This document shows, in pieces, positions 54,017 through 62,409 of a DNA stretch of 64,000 nucleotides. Position 1 is the first letter of the stretch. The number at the start of each line of letters is the position of its first letter. Location of the stretch: assembly GCA_031260455.1 (NCBI GenBank), contig JAIRJW010000049.1:1-64000 (forward strand), read 5' to 3'. The stretch comes from Fluviicola sp. (GTDB lineage: Bacteria > Bacteroidota > Bacteroidia > Flavobacteriales_D > Crocinitomicaceae). Position numbers and translations under genes: made by a program. The notes beneath the pieces were generated by a model. It was not told where the DNA came from and made no database searches. It worked only from the letters and a program-made list of their open reading frames with translations.

Positions 54017-54652
54017 TCATCTTACATTCAATTCTTTTATTTCCCCTTCTTTGATCACCGACCAGCGCGTCTTGCTTCCCGCCGGAATCTCAACCACATA
54101 AATCCAGTTTCGCTCTTCTTTTTTTTCATTCAGTAAGGAAATCAGCTTATTCGCCGGAATGGCAAATTTAGATTCCATATAGATCAAATCATTTGGTCCG
54201 ACCAGGAAAAGTGAACTCCTGCTTTGCTTCTTAAACTGAGATCCAACGCGATAGGAAGTACATTTCGAACCATAACAATCGATCCAGTTGAAAAAGGCGT
54301 TCTTTGTTCTCAGGCTGTCCTTAAACGCATAATGAAGTGCTACCAGGCTGTCTTTCTGATTCAGCAAGTACCATTTTTCCAAACCGGATGGCCCGAAACG
54401 ATCCGGGAAAAGCATACTATCCAGTTTGAACCAGGAAGCATCTTTGTAAAGTGAATCAAAAGCCGTGATGAAGTATGCGTTCTTTGGCTTCTGATCCCGG
54501 ATTACCCCGGTCTCTTCCGGCTTATCTACTTCTTCAAACTTATCTGTTGTATGAGAAATTTCATCCAGCGTGACCGAATTCTTTTTTGAATCCGTACATG
54601 AAGCCAAAAACAGGATCAAAGCGAAACAAAAAAATGAAGCAGGTGCTTTCAT
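54017..54652 (-). CDS. Hypothetical lipoprotein
   Basis: 211 residues with a lipoprotein signal: MKAPASFFCFALILFLASC, lipobox LASC. The mature domain has FDSLYKDASWFKLDSMLFPDRFGPSGLEKWYLL, KNAFFNWIDCYGSKCTSYRVG and LIYMESKFAIPANKLISLL, not matching a named family. Its ATG overlaps the threonine aldolase stop by 4 nt (ATGA), so the two are translationally coupled although their products work in different places. Confidence 0.72.
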   Translation of the reverse strand: MKAPASFFCFALILFLASCTDSKKNSVTLDEISHTTDKFEEVDKPEETGVIRDQKPKNAYFITAFDSLYKDASWFKLDSMLFPDRFGPSGLEKWYLLNQKDSLVALHYAFKDSLRTKNAFFNWIDCYGSKCTSYRVGSQFKKQSRSSLFLVGPNDLIYMESKFAIPANKLISLLNEKKEERNWIYVVEIPAGSKTRWSVIKEGEIKELNVR

Positions 54653-55665
54653 ATATCTTTCAATTTCTCAATAGTCTGTATAACCTGCTCTTCCGAAATA
54701 TCCAGGTGCGTTACCAGGCGGATCATTCCCGGGCCGAACGAAGATACTTTAATCCCCGCAGCAGCCAGCTTGCCGATGTAAAAATCGCGCTGGGATTCTT
54801 CCTTCAATGTCAGCACCAAAATATTGGTTTCAACCGGTAAACTACTTTCAATCCAACTGCATGTGAGAAAAGCTTTTTCAAGTAATCGGGCATGTCTGTG
54901 ATCCTGTTCCAACCGGGAAACGTTTTGTTTCAGGGCAAAAAGTCCGGCAGCAGCCAGAAATCCGGCCTGACGCATTCCACCTCCCATGACTTTCCGCACC
55001 CTCCTGGCCTGGTGAATAAATGCTTTTGTTCCAAGCAGCAACGAACCGACCGGAGCTCCTAAACCTTTCGAAAGGCACACTGAGATAGAATCAAACTGTG
55101 CGGTATAAGTTTTCAGGTCCACACCGCTAACGGCAAGCGCATTAAACACACGTGCGCCATCGAGATGCAATGGAATCTGCTTTTCTTTCGCCAGTCTGGA
55201 GATTTTCTGAATTTCACCAAAGTCGTAAACCGCTCCACCACCACGATTAGCTGTATCTTCTAATGAAATGAGTTGTGTAACCGGAAAATGCACATCATCG
55301 GGCATGATCCATTTCCCAATTCCGGCAGCTGTCAATCTTCCCCTGTTCCCCTGGAGTAAACGAACGGACGCACCTGAATTTTTGGCAATCCCACCGCCTT
55401 CATACTTGTATATATGGCTGTCTTCGTGGCAAATGATTTCTCCGCCCGGTTTCACATGAATATTGATCGCAATCTGGTTGGTTTGTGTTCCACTGGTGCA
55501 AAACAAGGCTGCTTCCTTTCCGAAAAGTTGCGCAGCAAAATCCTGCAATTCATTCACAGCCGGGTCTTCACCGTACACATCATCTCCAACCGAGGCCCGA
55601 AACATGACATCCAGCATTTCTTTTGAAGGCTTGGTAACAGTATCTGAACGAAAATCAACATTCAT
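54649..55665 (-). CDS. ltaE: Low-specificity L-threonine aldolase
   Basis: 338 residues, PLP-dependent fold-type I. DFRSDTVTKPSKEM and DDVYGEDPAVNELQ at the start, ALFCTSGTQTNQIAI, HLDGARVFNALAVSG, and the PLP-lysine loop SVCLSKGLGAPVGS are all typical. The enzyme splits L-threonine or L-allo-threonine to glycine and acetaldehyde. It is cytoplasmic. The downstream lipoprotein gene overlaps it. Confidence 0.93.
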   Translation of the reverse strand: MNVDFRSDTVTKPSKEMLDVMFRASVGDDVYGEDPAVNELQDFAAQLFGKEAALFCTSGTQTNQIAINIHVKPGGEIICHEDSHIYKYEGGGIAKNSGASVRLLQGNRGRLTAAGIGKWIMPDDVHFPVTQLISLEDTANRGGGAVYDFGEIQKISRLAKEKQIPLHLDGARVFNALAVSGVDLKTYTAQFDSISVCLSKGLGAPVGSLLLGTKAFIHQARRVRKVMGGGMRQAGFLAAAGLFALKQNVSRLEQDHRHARLLEKAFLTCSWIESSLPVETNILVLTLKEESQRDFYIGKLAAAGIKVSSFGPGMIRLVTHLDISEEQVIQTIEKLKDI

Positions 55666-55736
55666 GGTACAAGCAATATAGTTTCAGCGAAGTTAAAAAA
55701 CATACGCTCTAGAAAAGTTCCCGTATTTCCTTATTC

Positions 55737-56213
55737 TTAACGATTGTTTATAATAATCGTAGATCCTCCCCGGAGCGTCTGTTTCTCTTCGGAAAATTTT
55801 TTTCCGTGGACCAAGACGAAATTATTTTCAGCTTCCTGGTCGATCTCCCCCTCCTTAATCAGCTCATTTTCGACAATGCATTTCGCAACTCCTTTTGCAG
55901 TAGCCATTGCCGGGTTAATTTCACACTGTTGTTTATCGTTGAAAAAAGTTACCTGGAAATAAATCACCCGACCGTGGGGATTGGAATTACTGACTTTATT
56001 CGGGTTATTGAAATCCAGAAACTGCCAGTTCATCAAGGCTGTTCCGTTCATTGATTTAATTGTATAAACAGGTGCACCCACCCCTTTCTTTTCAAGTATT
56101 GCATAAGAAACTCCATCTACCCGGATAGTATCCCCTTCAATTGTCACTTTCTTTTTTTGGGAAAAGGCAGTTGATGAAACGCAAATTACTAATATCAATA
56201 ACAGGTTTTTCAT
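55737..56213 (-). CDS. Exported protein of unknown function
   Basis: 158 residues with a signal peptide ending near SSTAFSQ (residues 1-18). The remainder is a small beta-rich domain: VTIEGDTIRVDGVSYAILEKK, MNGTALMNWQFLDFNNPNK, HGRVIYFQVTFFNDKQQ; no family identified. It has its own -7 box (56236-56243). Confidence 0.75.
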   Translation of the reverse strand: MKNLLLILVICVSSTAFSQKKKVTIEGDTIRVDGVSYAILEKKGVGAPVYTIKSMNGTALMNWQFLDFNNPNKVSNSNPHGRVIYFQVTFFNDKQQCEINPAMATAKGVAKCIVENELIKEGEIDQEAENNFVLVHGKKFSEEKQTLRGGSTIIINNR

Positions 56214-56235
56214 TTGATCAATTTTACAATCTTAG

Positions 56236-56243
56236 CAAAAATA
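56236..56243 (-). promoter_or_regulatory. Putative -7 box of the exported-protein gene at 55737
   Basis: Reverse-strand TATTTTTG matches TAnnTTTG, 22 nt before the ATG at 56213. Confidence 0.45.
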
Positions 56244-56310
56244 GAAAAAATCCGCTCTGCAGATGAATCTTCCTTCGTATTATCCCTGGTTAAGAACAAT
56301 TACAAAATGC

Positions 56311-56344
56311 AAAAACCATCTTCCCGCCCAAGCGAAAAGATGGT
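56311..56344 (-). terminator. Rho-independent terminator after rpmH
   Basis: Reverse strand: ACCATCTTTTCGC and GCGGGAAGATGGT (56315-56344) form a 13-bp stem with two G-T wobbles and a TTGG loop, followed by TTTTT. It is 34 nt past the rpmH stop. Confidence 0.88.
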
Positions 56345-56377
56345 CCATATCTTTAAATGAGAAACGTTTCCCGGCGA

Positions 56378-56536
56378 TTAACGCTTGTGAAAAGGCTCGT
56401 CAGAAACAGTCAGTTTTTTACGACCTTTACGACGACGTGCAGCTAATACTTTACGTCCGTTCTTAGTTGCCATGCGACTACGAAATCCGTGTTTGTTTCT
56501 TCTCTTTCTTACAGATGGTTGAAACGTTCTTTTCAT
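56378..56536 (-). CDS. rpmH: 50S ribosomal protein L34
   Basis: 52 residues: [38 protein letters not shown], then a short acidic-basic tail VSDEPFHKR. It is too short for routine gene calling but unmistakable. It is monocistronic here; rnpA and dnaA, often next to it elsewhere, are not in the window. Its promoter is divergent from the ABC transporter promoter. Confidence 0.97.
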   Translation of the reverse strand: MKRTFQPSVRKRRNKHGFRSRMATKNGRKVLAARRRKGRKKLTVSDEPFHKR

Positions 56537-56621
56537 GATTTATCTCTTTACTTCGAAATGTTCTTATTGTTCTTCTCAAATCCTCAAAATGCAAATGTCA
56601 GACATTTGTCAGAATGGGGTG

Positions 56622-56652
56622 CAAAGATAGGCAGATTTTCTAATTTTTCAAG
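56622..56652 (-). promoter_or_regulatory. rpmH promoter
   Basis: Reverse-strand CTTG (56649-56652), 19-nt spacer, TATCTTTG (56622-56629), one mismatch at -33; -7 perfect. Confidence 0.6.
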
Positions 56653-56679
56653 TTTTAATCGAAAATATTTGAAAAAAAG

Positions 56680-56709
56680 TTTGTTTAAGGTTCTCTCCTG
56701 TTACTTTTG
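56680..56709 (+). promoter_or_regulatory. Promoter of the ABC transporter gene
   Basis: TTTG (56680-56683), 18-nt spacer, TACTTTTG (56702-56709): both boxes perfect. It lies 24 nt before the ATG at 56733. Confidence 0.7.
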
Positions 56710-56732
56710 TAGTACAAAAACAGGAATATAAA

Positions 56733-58550
56733 ATGTTGCGACCAAAACAAGCTAAGAAAGAACGGATTCAACTCACTCGCGACAGCTATAAAAAAGCACG
56801 CAAACTTTTTCACTATTTAAGGCCTTATCGTTTTGAATATGCAATTGGCTGGATCTTCCTGGTATTATCCACTTCTGCTGGCCTGGTCTTCCCTATTTTG
56901 CTCGGGCAGCTTTTGGGATTGAGTAGCGGTTCGCAAACAAGTATGGCTGAAGCTATCAAATCTATCGATTTATCGAATATCACCACAGTGGCGGTAGCAC
57001 TTTTTGCCCTTTTCGGCGGGCAAGCAATATTCAGTTATTTCCGGGTTGTTTTATTTACGAATGTAACAGAAAAAGCACTTCGGGACCTGCGATACGATGT
57101 TTTCCAGCGGATGTTACACCTTCCGATGGATTTCTTCAACCGCAACACAGTTGGGGAATTGACCAGCCGCATTTCATCTGATATTACGCAAATCCAGGAA
57201 ACGCTCAGAACAACTGTTGCGGAGTTTTTCCGACAAGTCGTGATGGTTGTAGGCGGAATTGCTTACCTGACCTTTGTCTCTTGGAAGCTTTCCCTGATTA
57301 TGCTTTCGACCGTTCCGGTTATTATGATCGTTGCGGTTTTGTTCGGGAGATTCATCAAGCGTTTGTCCAAAGACGCACAGGATCAGACAGCAACAGCAAA
57401 TGCCATTGCGGAAGAATCTTTAACCGGAATCGGGAATATTAAAGCATTTACGAATGAAAATTACCTCATCAAGCGTTTCAAATCATCTATTGAGGAAATC
57501 AGACGTCTGAACATCAAAAGCGGAATCTGGAGAGGATTGTTTATTTCGTTCATGGTATTCTGCATGTTTGGTTCCATTGTTTTCATTGTGTGGCAAGGTC
57601 TGCTGATGACTCAGGGAACAAATCCGGAGCTGTCCCAGGGAGATTTGTATTCTTTTCTGATGGTGACCTTATTAATGGCAGCAAGTATCGGCTCTCTTCC
57701 CGAATTTTACACCGGAATTCAAAAAACGATTGGCGGAACGGAAAAATTGATGAACATCATCAACGAAATCAGTGAACGTCAGTTATTCAACGGAACAGAC
57801 AAACCCGAAATTGATGGCTCTATCCGCTTCGAAAATGTACATTTCTCTTACCCGCAACGTCCGGAAGCAGAAGTACTGAAAGGCATTTCTTTTACCCTGA
57901 ACCGAAATGAAACCCTGGCTTTGGTAGGAACTTCCGGAGGTGGTAAAACGACTATTTCTTCCCTGGTACTGAATTATTACAAAGTCAGCAAGGGAACTAT
58001 TTACTTCGGTGATACCGATGCAACTACAATCGATATCAAGTACCTGCGAAAACACATTGCAATTGTTCCACAGGATGTACTACTTTTTGCGGGAACGATC
58101 TTTGAAAACATCGCTTTCGGAAACCCGGATGCCAGTGAAGAAGCTATTATCAGCGCAGCAAAACAGGCCAATGCTTACGATTTCATCACGAGCTTTCCGG
58201 ACGGGTTCAAAACACAGGTCGGAGATCGCGGAATTCAGCTTTCGGGCGGACAAAAGCAACGTATTGCCATTGCTCGGGCAATCTTGAAAAACCCGACGAT
58301 CCTGATTCTGGATGAAGCTACCTCTGCATTGGATTCCGAATCTGAAAGAGTGGTTCAGGACGCACTGGAAAAACTGATGCGGGGAAGAACCTGCATCGTT
58401 ATCGCCCACCGCCTTAGTACTATCCGAAACGCAAACAAAATCCTGGTACTGCAACAGGGAAAAATTGTAGAAAGCGGAAATCATACAGATCTGATGGCGA
58501 TCAGTGGTGTTTATTCCGATCTGGTGAAAATGCAGGTAAATTTAGGATAA
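56733..58550 (+). CDS. ABC transporter, fused membrane and ATPase domains (MsbA/multidrug-like exporter)
   Basis: 605 residues: an ABC membrane domain of six helices (about 30-330), then an ATPase domain with Walker A GTSGGGKTTI, signature LSGGQKQRIAIARAI, Walker B ILILDEATSALD and H-loop AHRLSTI. As a half-transporter it works as a homodimer. The family includes MsbA (lipid A flippase) and multidrug exporters; the sequence cannot tell which. The region after the stop (58551 on) is largely non-coding. Confidence 0.93.
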   Translation: MLRPKQAKKERIQLTRDSYKKARKLFHYLRPYRFEYAIGWIFLVLSTSAGLVFPILLGQLLGLSSGSQTSMAEAIKSIDLSNITTVAVALFALFGGQAIFSYFRVVLFTNVTEKALRDLRYDVFQRMLHLPMDFFNRNTVGELTSRISSDITQIQETLRTTVAEFFRQVVMVVGGIAYLTFVSWKLSLIMLSTVPVIMIVAVLFGRFIKRLSKDAQDQTATANAIAEESLTGIGNIKAFTNENYLIKRFKSSIEEIRRLNIKSGIWRGLFISFMVFCMFGSIVFIVWQGLLMTQGTNPELSQGDLYSFLMVTLLMAASIGSLPEFYTGIQKTIGGTEKLMNIINEISERQLFNGTDKPEIDGSIRFENVHFSYPQRPEAEVLKGISFTLNRNETLALVGTSGGGKTTISSLVLNYYKVSKGTIYFGDTDATTIDIKYLRKHIAIVPQDVLLFAGTIFENIAFGNPDASEEAIISAAKQANAYDFITSFPDGFKTQVGDRGIQLSGGQKQRIAIARAILKNPTILILDEATSALDSESERVVQDALEKLMRGRTCIVIAHRLSTIRNANKILVLQQGKIVESGNHTDLMAISGVYSDLVKMQVNLG

Positions 58551-58942
58551 AATTCTACCTGAATAGAAATAAAAACGCAGACCAAAGCAATATTTTTTAG
58601 TTATTCGTATCTTTTCCTGAAAAATTAGAGCAAAATGAAGGAGAAGGAAAGTGTAAAACAATAAATCTTTCAGGGGTTCAATAATTGGAGAATGCCAACT
58701 TTGGTTGACGATAATATCCGTAATTCAAAAACGGTTGGAAACTATTGTTAATGCATTAGAAAAAAACGAATTTCTGAAATCTGTATTAAAGTGGGCAGAA
58801 AATTATGTTTCAATCAGCAATTACTGAAAGTTTTGGAGGAAAAATGACTAAAAACACTGTCCCCAACAAGCAGTCTGGGACCAGGAAGGGCATGTAGCTC
58901 ACCCATCCGGTTTTGCGGAACTTTGGTATTAAACGAGTAAAT
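58551..58942. other. Intergenic stretch with protein-like fragments, upstream of the PBP/Fic operon
   Basis: No intact gene. Two reverse-engineered plus-strand frames read like old C-termini: about 58655-58829, ending LKWAENYVSISNY then stop, and about 58856-58934, QQAVWDQEGHVAHPSGF ending AELWY then stop. Both lack starts and look like relics. I see no terminal repeats, so no insertion sequence is claimed. The base composition turns AT-rich toward the operon. Confidence 0.4.
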
Positions 58943-60436
58943 ATGGATAAAGAATTAGACGGATACATAGTTTATTCAGAAGAAAACAACAAACGAAAAA
59001 TACCTGTCGGGGTTGTTTCTAATACCTATGAATGTATATCCACTATTGATGATATTCCCAAACAAATAAAAGATTTTACCGTTGGCATCGAAGATAAACG
59101 TTTTTATAAACACAAAGGTATTGATGTAAGAGGCATTGCACGAGCAACAATAGCAAATATAAAACACAGAAAAATAAAGCAGGGAGGTAGCACAATTACG
59201 CAACAACTTGCAAGAAATTTATTAAGAAACAATGAAAAAACAATCAGCAGAAAAGTAAAGGAAACGATCAAGGCAATTCAAATAGAAAAACATTATTCAA
59301 AGGAAGAAATTTTGAATTTGTATTTCAACAATGTCTATTTTGGAAACAATTTATGGGGAATACGAACAGCGGGATTATATTATTTCGGAAAAGAAACCGA
59401 AAATCTTACCCCCCCCGAATTATTATATTTATTGACAATTTTAAGAGGTCCAAATTATTACAAAAATAATCAAGAAGAAACATACAAAAGGTATATTTTA
59501 AATAACAATATTCTAAAAAAAGAAGGTATTATATCGTCAAAAAAGTATGATAAGAATATAAAAGTTTTGTTTTCGCCTCAAAATAACATTTTAGAAAAGA
59601 TAACAACCACAGCTGCACAATATATATTAAAAGAAAAAAATGTAAAGAAAAAAAGCTTTATATCAACATTAGACATAAGAATACAAAGAACTGTACGCTC
59701 ATTTGTTAAAGAATCCAAATATCCTACTTCGATTATTGCTATTAAAAATAAACAAGTTGTTGCAGTTGCAAGTAGTTATGGAAATGACTATCCCTTTATT
59801 TCTAAAACAAATGTTGGCTCTACATTAAAACCATTTTTATATTGTTTTTTGAGAAATAATGGCATTTCAAAAGACGAAAAGTTTAGTACCACAAAGAATT
59901 TATTAGATTGGGAAGTAAGAGAAGTGGAATATTATGGGAATTTTTTAAATTTGGAAGAGGCATTATTTCATTCTAATAATAACGCATTTATAAATGCAGC
60001 ATGCAAACAAGGAATTGAAAATTCTTTTGACTTTTTATCTCAAATACTAAACCGTGAATTAGACGATTTTTATCCCTCAAGTATTTTAGGTGCGACAAAA
60101 AATGGTATTTCACTTTATGAATTAGCATTTGTGTATTCAGTTTTCTTTGATTTTTCGAATTTATCTGAAATTCAGAGTGAATGTTTACAAGTATTAAACC
60201 GCATATTTAGAGCCAAAACAGATTTAAATGTTGAAAATGTCTTTTTGAAAACAGGTACTACGAATAATAACGCAGAAAGATTGGCAATATTTCGTGATAC
60301 TACCACAACATATGCTGTTTTACGAAATGAAAATCCAATTAACGACAATACAAAAGATGGCTCTTTTATGAAAAGCATCAAAGACCTTTGTAAATCATTA
60401 TTCAAACACAATAAATCGGATTATAAATGGGGCTAA
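58943..60436 (+). CDS. Compact penicillin-binding-protein-like GT51/transpeptidase without membrane anchor
   Basis: 497 residues from MDKELDGYIVYSEEN at 58943. The GT51 domain is complete: catalytic Glu50 in EDKRFYKHKG, GGSTITQQLARN (81-92), KVKETIKAIQIEKHYSKEEIL and NLYFNNVYFG. The C-terminal half retains the transpeptidase set: S293-T-L-K296, S344-N-N346 and K436-T-G-T. Class A PBPs are 600-900 residues and always have an N-terminal membrane helix; here none can be found and a stop at 58895 blocks extension. The gene is AT-rich and codon use differs from its neighbours, a sign of transfer. It overlaps the next gene by 10 nt. Confidence 0.88.
   Translation: MDKELDGYIVYSEENNKRKIPVGVVSNTYECISTIDDIPKQIKDFTVGIEDKRFYKHKGIDVRGIARATIANIKHRKIKQGGSTITQQLARNLLRNNEKTISRKVKETIKAIQIEKHYSKEEILNLYFNNVYFGNNLWGIRTAGLYYFGKETENLTPPELLYLLTILRGPNYYKNNQEETYKRYILNNNILKKEGIISSKKYDKNIKVLFSPQNNILEKITTTAAQYILKEKNVKKKSFISTLDIRIQRTVRSFVKESKYPTSIIAIKNKQVVAVASSYGNDYPFISKTNVGSTLKPFLYCFLRNNGISKDEKFSTTKNLLDWEVREVEYYGNFLNLEEALFHSNNNAFINAACKQGIENSFDFLSQILNRELDDFYPSSILGATKNGISLYELAFVYSVFFDFSNLSEIQSECLQVLNRIFRAKTDLNVENVFLKTGTTNNNAERLAIFRDTTTTYAVLRNENPINDNTKDGSFMKSIKDLCKSLFKHNKSDYKWG
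59409..59416 (+). repeat. C8 homopolymer inside the PBP-like gene
   Basis: Eight consecutive C bases (codons 156-158, Thr-Pro-Pro) in an otherwise AT-rich gene, between the GT51 and transpeptidase halves. A one-base slip would truncate the protein before the transpeptidase part, a pattern known from phase-variable genes. Confidence 0.7.
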
Positions 60437-61065
60437 TCAAATCAATATTAACAGAAGCAAATCCCAATATTGTCATTTTTCTAATGACAAGTTTTATTGC
60501 TTTTATATCTTGGATTGTAAAAGGACTTATAGAAAAACCTATTAACGATTCAAAAAATACATTCAATAAATTTCTCGAAAAGAGAATAGAAATTTTATTT
60601 GAAATTAAAGCAAGGTTAAATTTCATTGCATATTTTATTCAAGAACAAGACGAATGCGACAAATTTAAAGAACAGATACAAGATTTGATATTGAAAGACG
60701 GCCGGACTTGTTATTTGAATAAAGAAGATTTTGATAATGCTCTAAAAATATCAATTACACCTAACATAGATGAAACATTATTGAGACGAACAATCCAAAC
60801 AATAGATGAAGATTTAGCCTCTCAAATTTCAAAAATTGAAGATGAAGTTATTTTTTTCAAAAAATTTTCAAACTATAACCCATTTAAAAAGTTCGTAGGT
60901 ATCACTTTACTTGCACTACAATACATTTTATCATTAATTCTAATTGTATCGATTTTGTTTGCATTAGTATATGGGCTAATAATTTCTGCCTGGTATGTGC
61001 AAATTATCTTAATTCTCGTTATAACAATCGGTCTGATTTTAACAAATAAATGGTTAAATAAATGA
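60427..61065 (+). CDS. Small membrane protein of the PBP/Fic operon
   Basis: 212 residues, AT-rich. One hydrophobic segment near residues 15-33 (IVIFLMTSFIAFISWIV), a charged, coiled-coil-like soluble middle (about 40-150, KPINDSKNTFNKFLEKRIEILFEI), and two C-terminal helices (about 155-185 and 187-208, ending TNKWLNK). No known family. It begins 10 nt before the PBP-like stop and ends 4 nt inside the Fic gene (ATGA), so all three are translated together. It could anchor the otherwise soluble PBP-like protein at the membrane; this is inference. Confidence 0.82.
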   Translation: MGLIKSILTEANPNIVIFLMTSFIAFISWIVKGLIEKPINDSKNTFNKFLEKRIEILFEIKARLNFIAYFIQEQDECDKFKEQIQDLILKDGRTCYLNKEDFDNALKISITPNIDETLLRRTIQTIDEDLASQISKIEDEVIFFKKFSNYNPFKKFVGITLLALQYILSLILIVSILFALVYGLIISAWYVQIILILVITIGLILTNKWLNK

Positions 61066-62063
61066 ACGCTCCAATATATACGATCAGTTTAAAAACCATT
61101 GATTTGGTTGCGCGAATTGCCGAAAAACTTGGTGAAATACGAGGTTCAGGTGAATACAATCGCAATTTGCGTTTGCGAAAAATCAATCGTTTGCGGTCTA
61201 TTCAATCTTCTTTGGCTATTGAAAATAATACGCTGTCGCTGGGGCAAGTTACCGATATTATTGATGGGAAGAAAGTTCTGGGGCTGCCACATGAGATTCA
61301 AGAAGCAAAAAACGCTTATCGGGCTTATGAGCATTTGCTTGAATATGCCCCCTATAAAGTCAAGGATTTTCTGAAAGCACATCAATTGATGACTGTTGAT
61401 CTGGTTAAAGATGCAGGACATTTCCGTTCGCAGGGAGTCGGTGTTTTTGAAGGAACTAAACTTATTCACGCAGGAGCGAGCTATCAATTTGTCCCGCAAT
61501 TGGTTACAGATTTACTCTCCTGGGCGAAAAAATCAGATGTTCACCCGCTTATCAAAAGTTCAATCGTTCATTTTGAAATAGAATTTATTCACCCATTTAT
61601 GGATGGAAACGGACGAATTGGGCGGCTTTGGCAAACGCTGATTCTTTCCCAATGGAACGAACTTTTTGCATGGCTTCCTGTGGAAACGGTGGTTTATGAA
61701 AACCAACAAGACTATTATAACGCTCTGCAAACAGCAGGGCGCGCAGCCAATTCGGAAATTTTTATCGAATTTATGCTCAATGCTATTTTGCAGGCATTGG
61801 AAGAATTACCAAACAAGAAAATTACCGATATATTTACCGATATATTTACCGATAAGTTATCAAAAACCGAACTGGAATTTTTAGAACAAATTGCAGGTTA
61901 TCTTGACAAAAACGGCGAAATAACCAACTATCGCGCCCAATTACTAACAAACAAGTCGGATATTAGCGTGAAAAAATATTTTGCCAGATTGGTAGAAATC
62001 GGTCTGTTAGAAGTCGAGGGAAAAAACAAAGGGCGAAAATATACAATCAATAAAAAACAATGA
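61062..62063 (+). CDS. Fic family protein (AMPylase-type) with inhibitory helix and C-terminal winged helix
   Basis: 333 residues. An N-terminal inhibitory-helix motif, SSLAIEN ((S/T)xxxE(G/N), class II), precedes the Fic core: HPFMDGNGRIGR (residues about 177-188), with flap elements upstream. Residues about 265-330 look like a winged helix (FLEQIAGYLDKNGEI, VKKYFARLVEIGLLEVEGK). The family transfers AMP (sometimes other nucleotides) onto protein hydroxyls; the inhibitory Glu suggests a silenced, switchable enzyme. A 12-bp tandem repeat in the linker encodes DIFTDIFTD. It overlaps the membrane-protein gene by 4 nt. Target unknown. Confidence 0.9.
   Translation: MNAPIYTISLKTIDLVARIAEKLGEIRGSGEYNRNLRLRKINRLRSIQSSLAIENNTLSLGQVTDIIDGKKVLGLPHEIQEAKNAYRAYEHLLEYAPYKVKDFLKAHQLMTVDLVKDAGHFRSQGVGVFEGTKLIHAGASYQFVPQLVTDLLSWAKKSDVHPLIKSSIVHFEIEFIHPFMDGNGRIGRLWQTLILSQWNELFAWLPVETVVYENQQDYYNALQTAGRAANSEIFIEFMLNAILQALEELPNKKITDIFTDIFTDKLSKTELEFLEQIAGYLDKNGEITNYRAQLLTNKSDISVKKYFARLVEIGLLEVEGKNKGRKYTINKKQ
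61825..61854 (+). repeat. 12-bp tandem repeat in the Fic linker
   Basis: The unit ACCGATATATTT occurs 2.5 times in a row, coding DIFTDIFTD. Being a multiple of three, copy-number change would lengthen or shorten the linker between the Fic domain and the winged helix without a frameshift. Confidence 0.75.
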
Positions 62064-62409
62064 ATTTGTAAAAACGAAGCAAAAATTTCTCCAGATTGTG
62101 ACCAGACTTGTTGCAAGGTTCTGAAACAACTCAATATTCAGGTTTTCCAGTTCAGATTGAAACTGAGATAGCCGAAGCATAAATTGTGGCGCTCTCCTGC
62201 TGCTATCACTTTTTACACCATTTTATTTCCGTAATCATGGAAAAAAGATTAAAAGATTTCATTTACAGCATAATAACCATTTGATAACATCATATATTTA
62301 AAATTTTGACTATTTCACCCTATCTTTGCGGTGAAAATTGAATTTGTTCTCCTTGATGCACAAAATGGCTGCTGAAACCAGATTCAATTAGAGTTTTTTT
62401 CATTCTAAA
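62064..62409. other. Intergenic stretch between the Fic gene and the adhesin gene
   Basis: No gene recognised. The only clear signal is a promoter box at 62321-62328. No repeat or terminator hairpin was seen. A possible right boundary of the AT-rich island lies here. Confidence 0.5.
62321..62328 (+). promoter_or_regulatory. Putative -7 box of the adhesin gene
   Basis: TATCTTTG matches TAnnTTTG, 81 nt before the ATG at 62410. A TTTG at 62305-62308 is only 12 nt upstream, too close for a standard -33. Confidence 0.5.
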
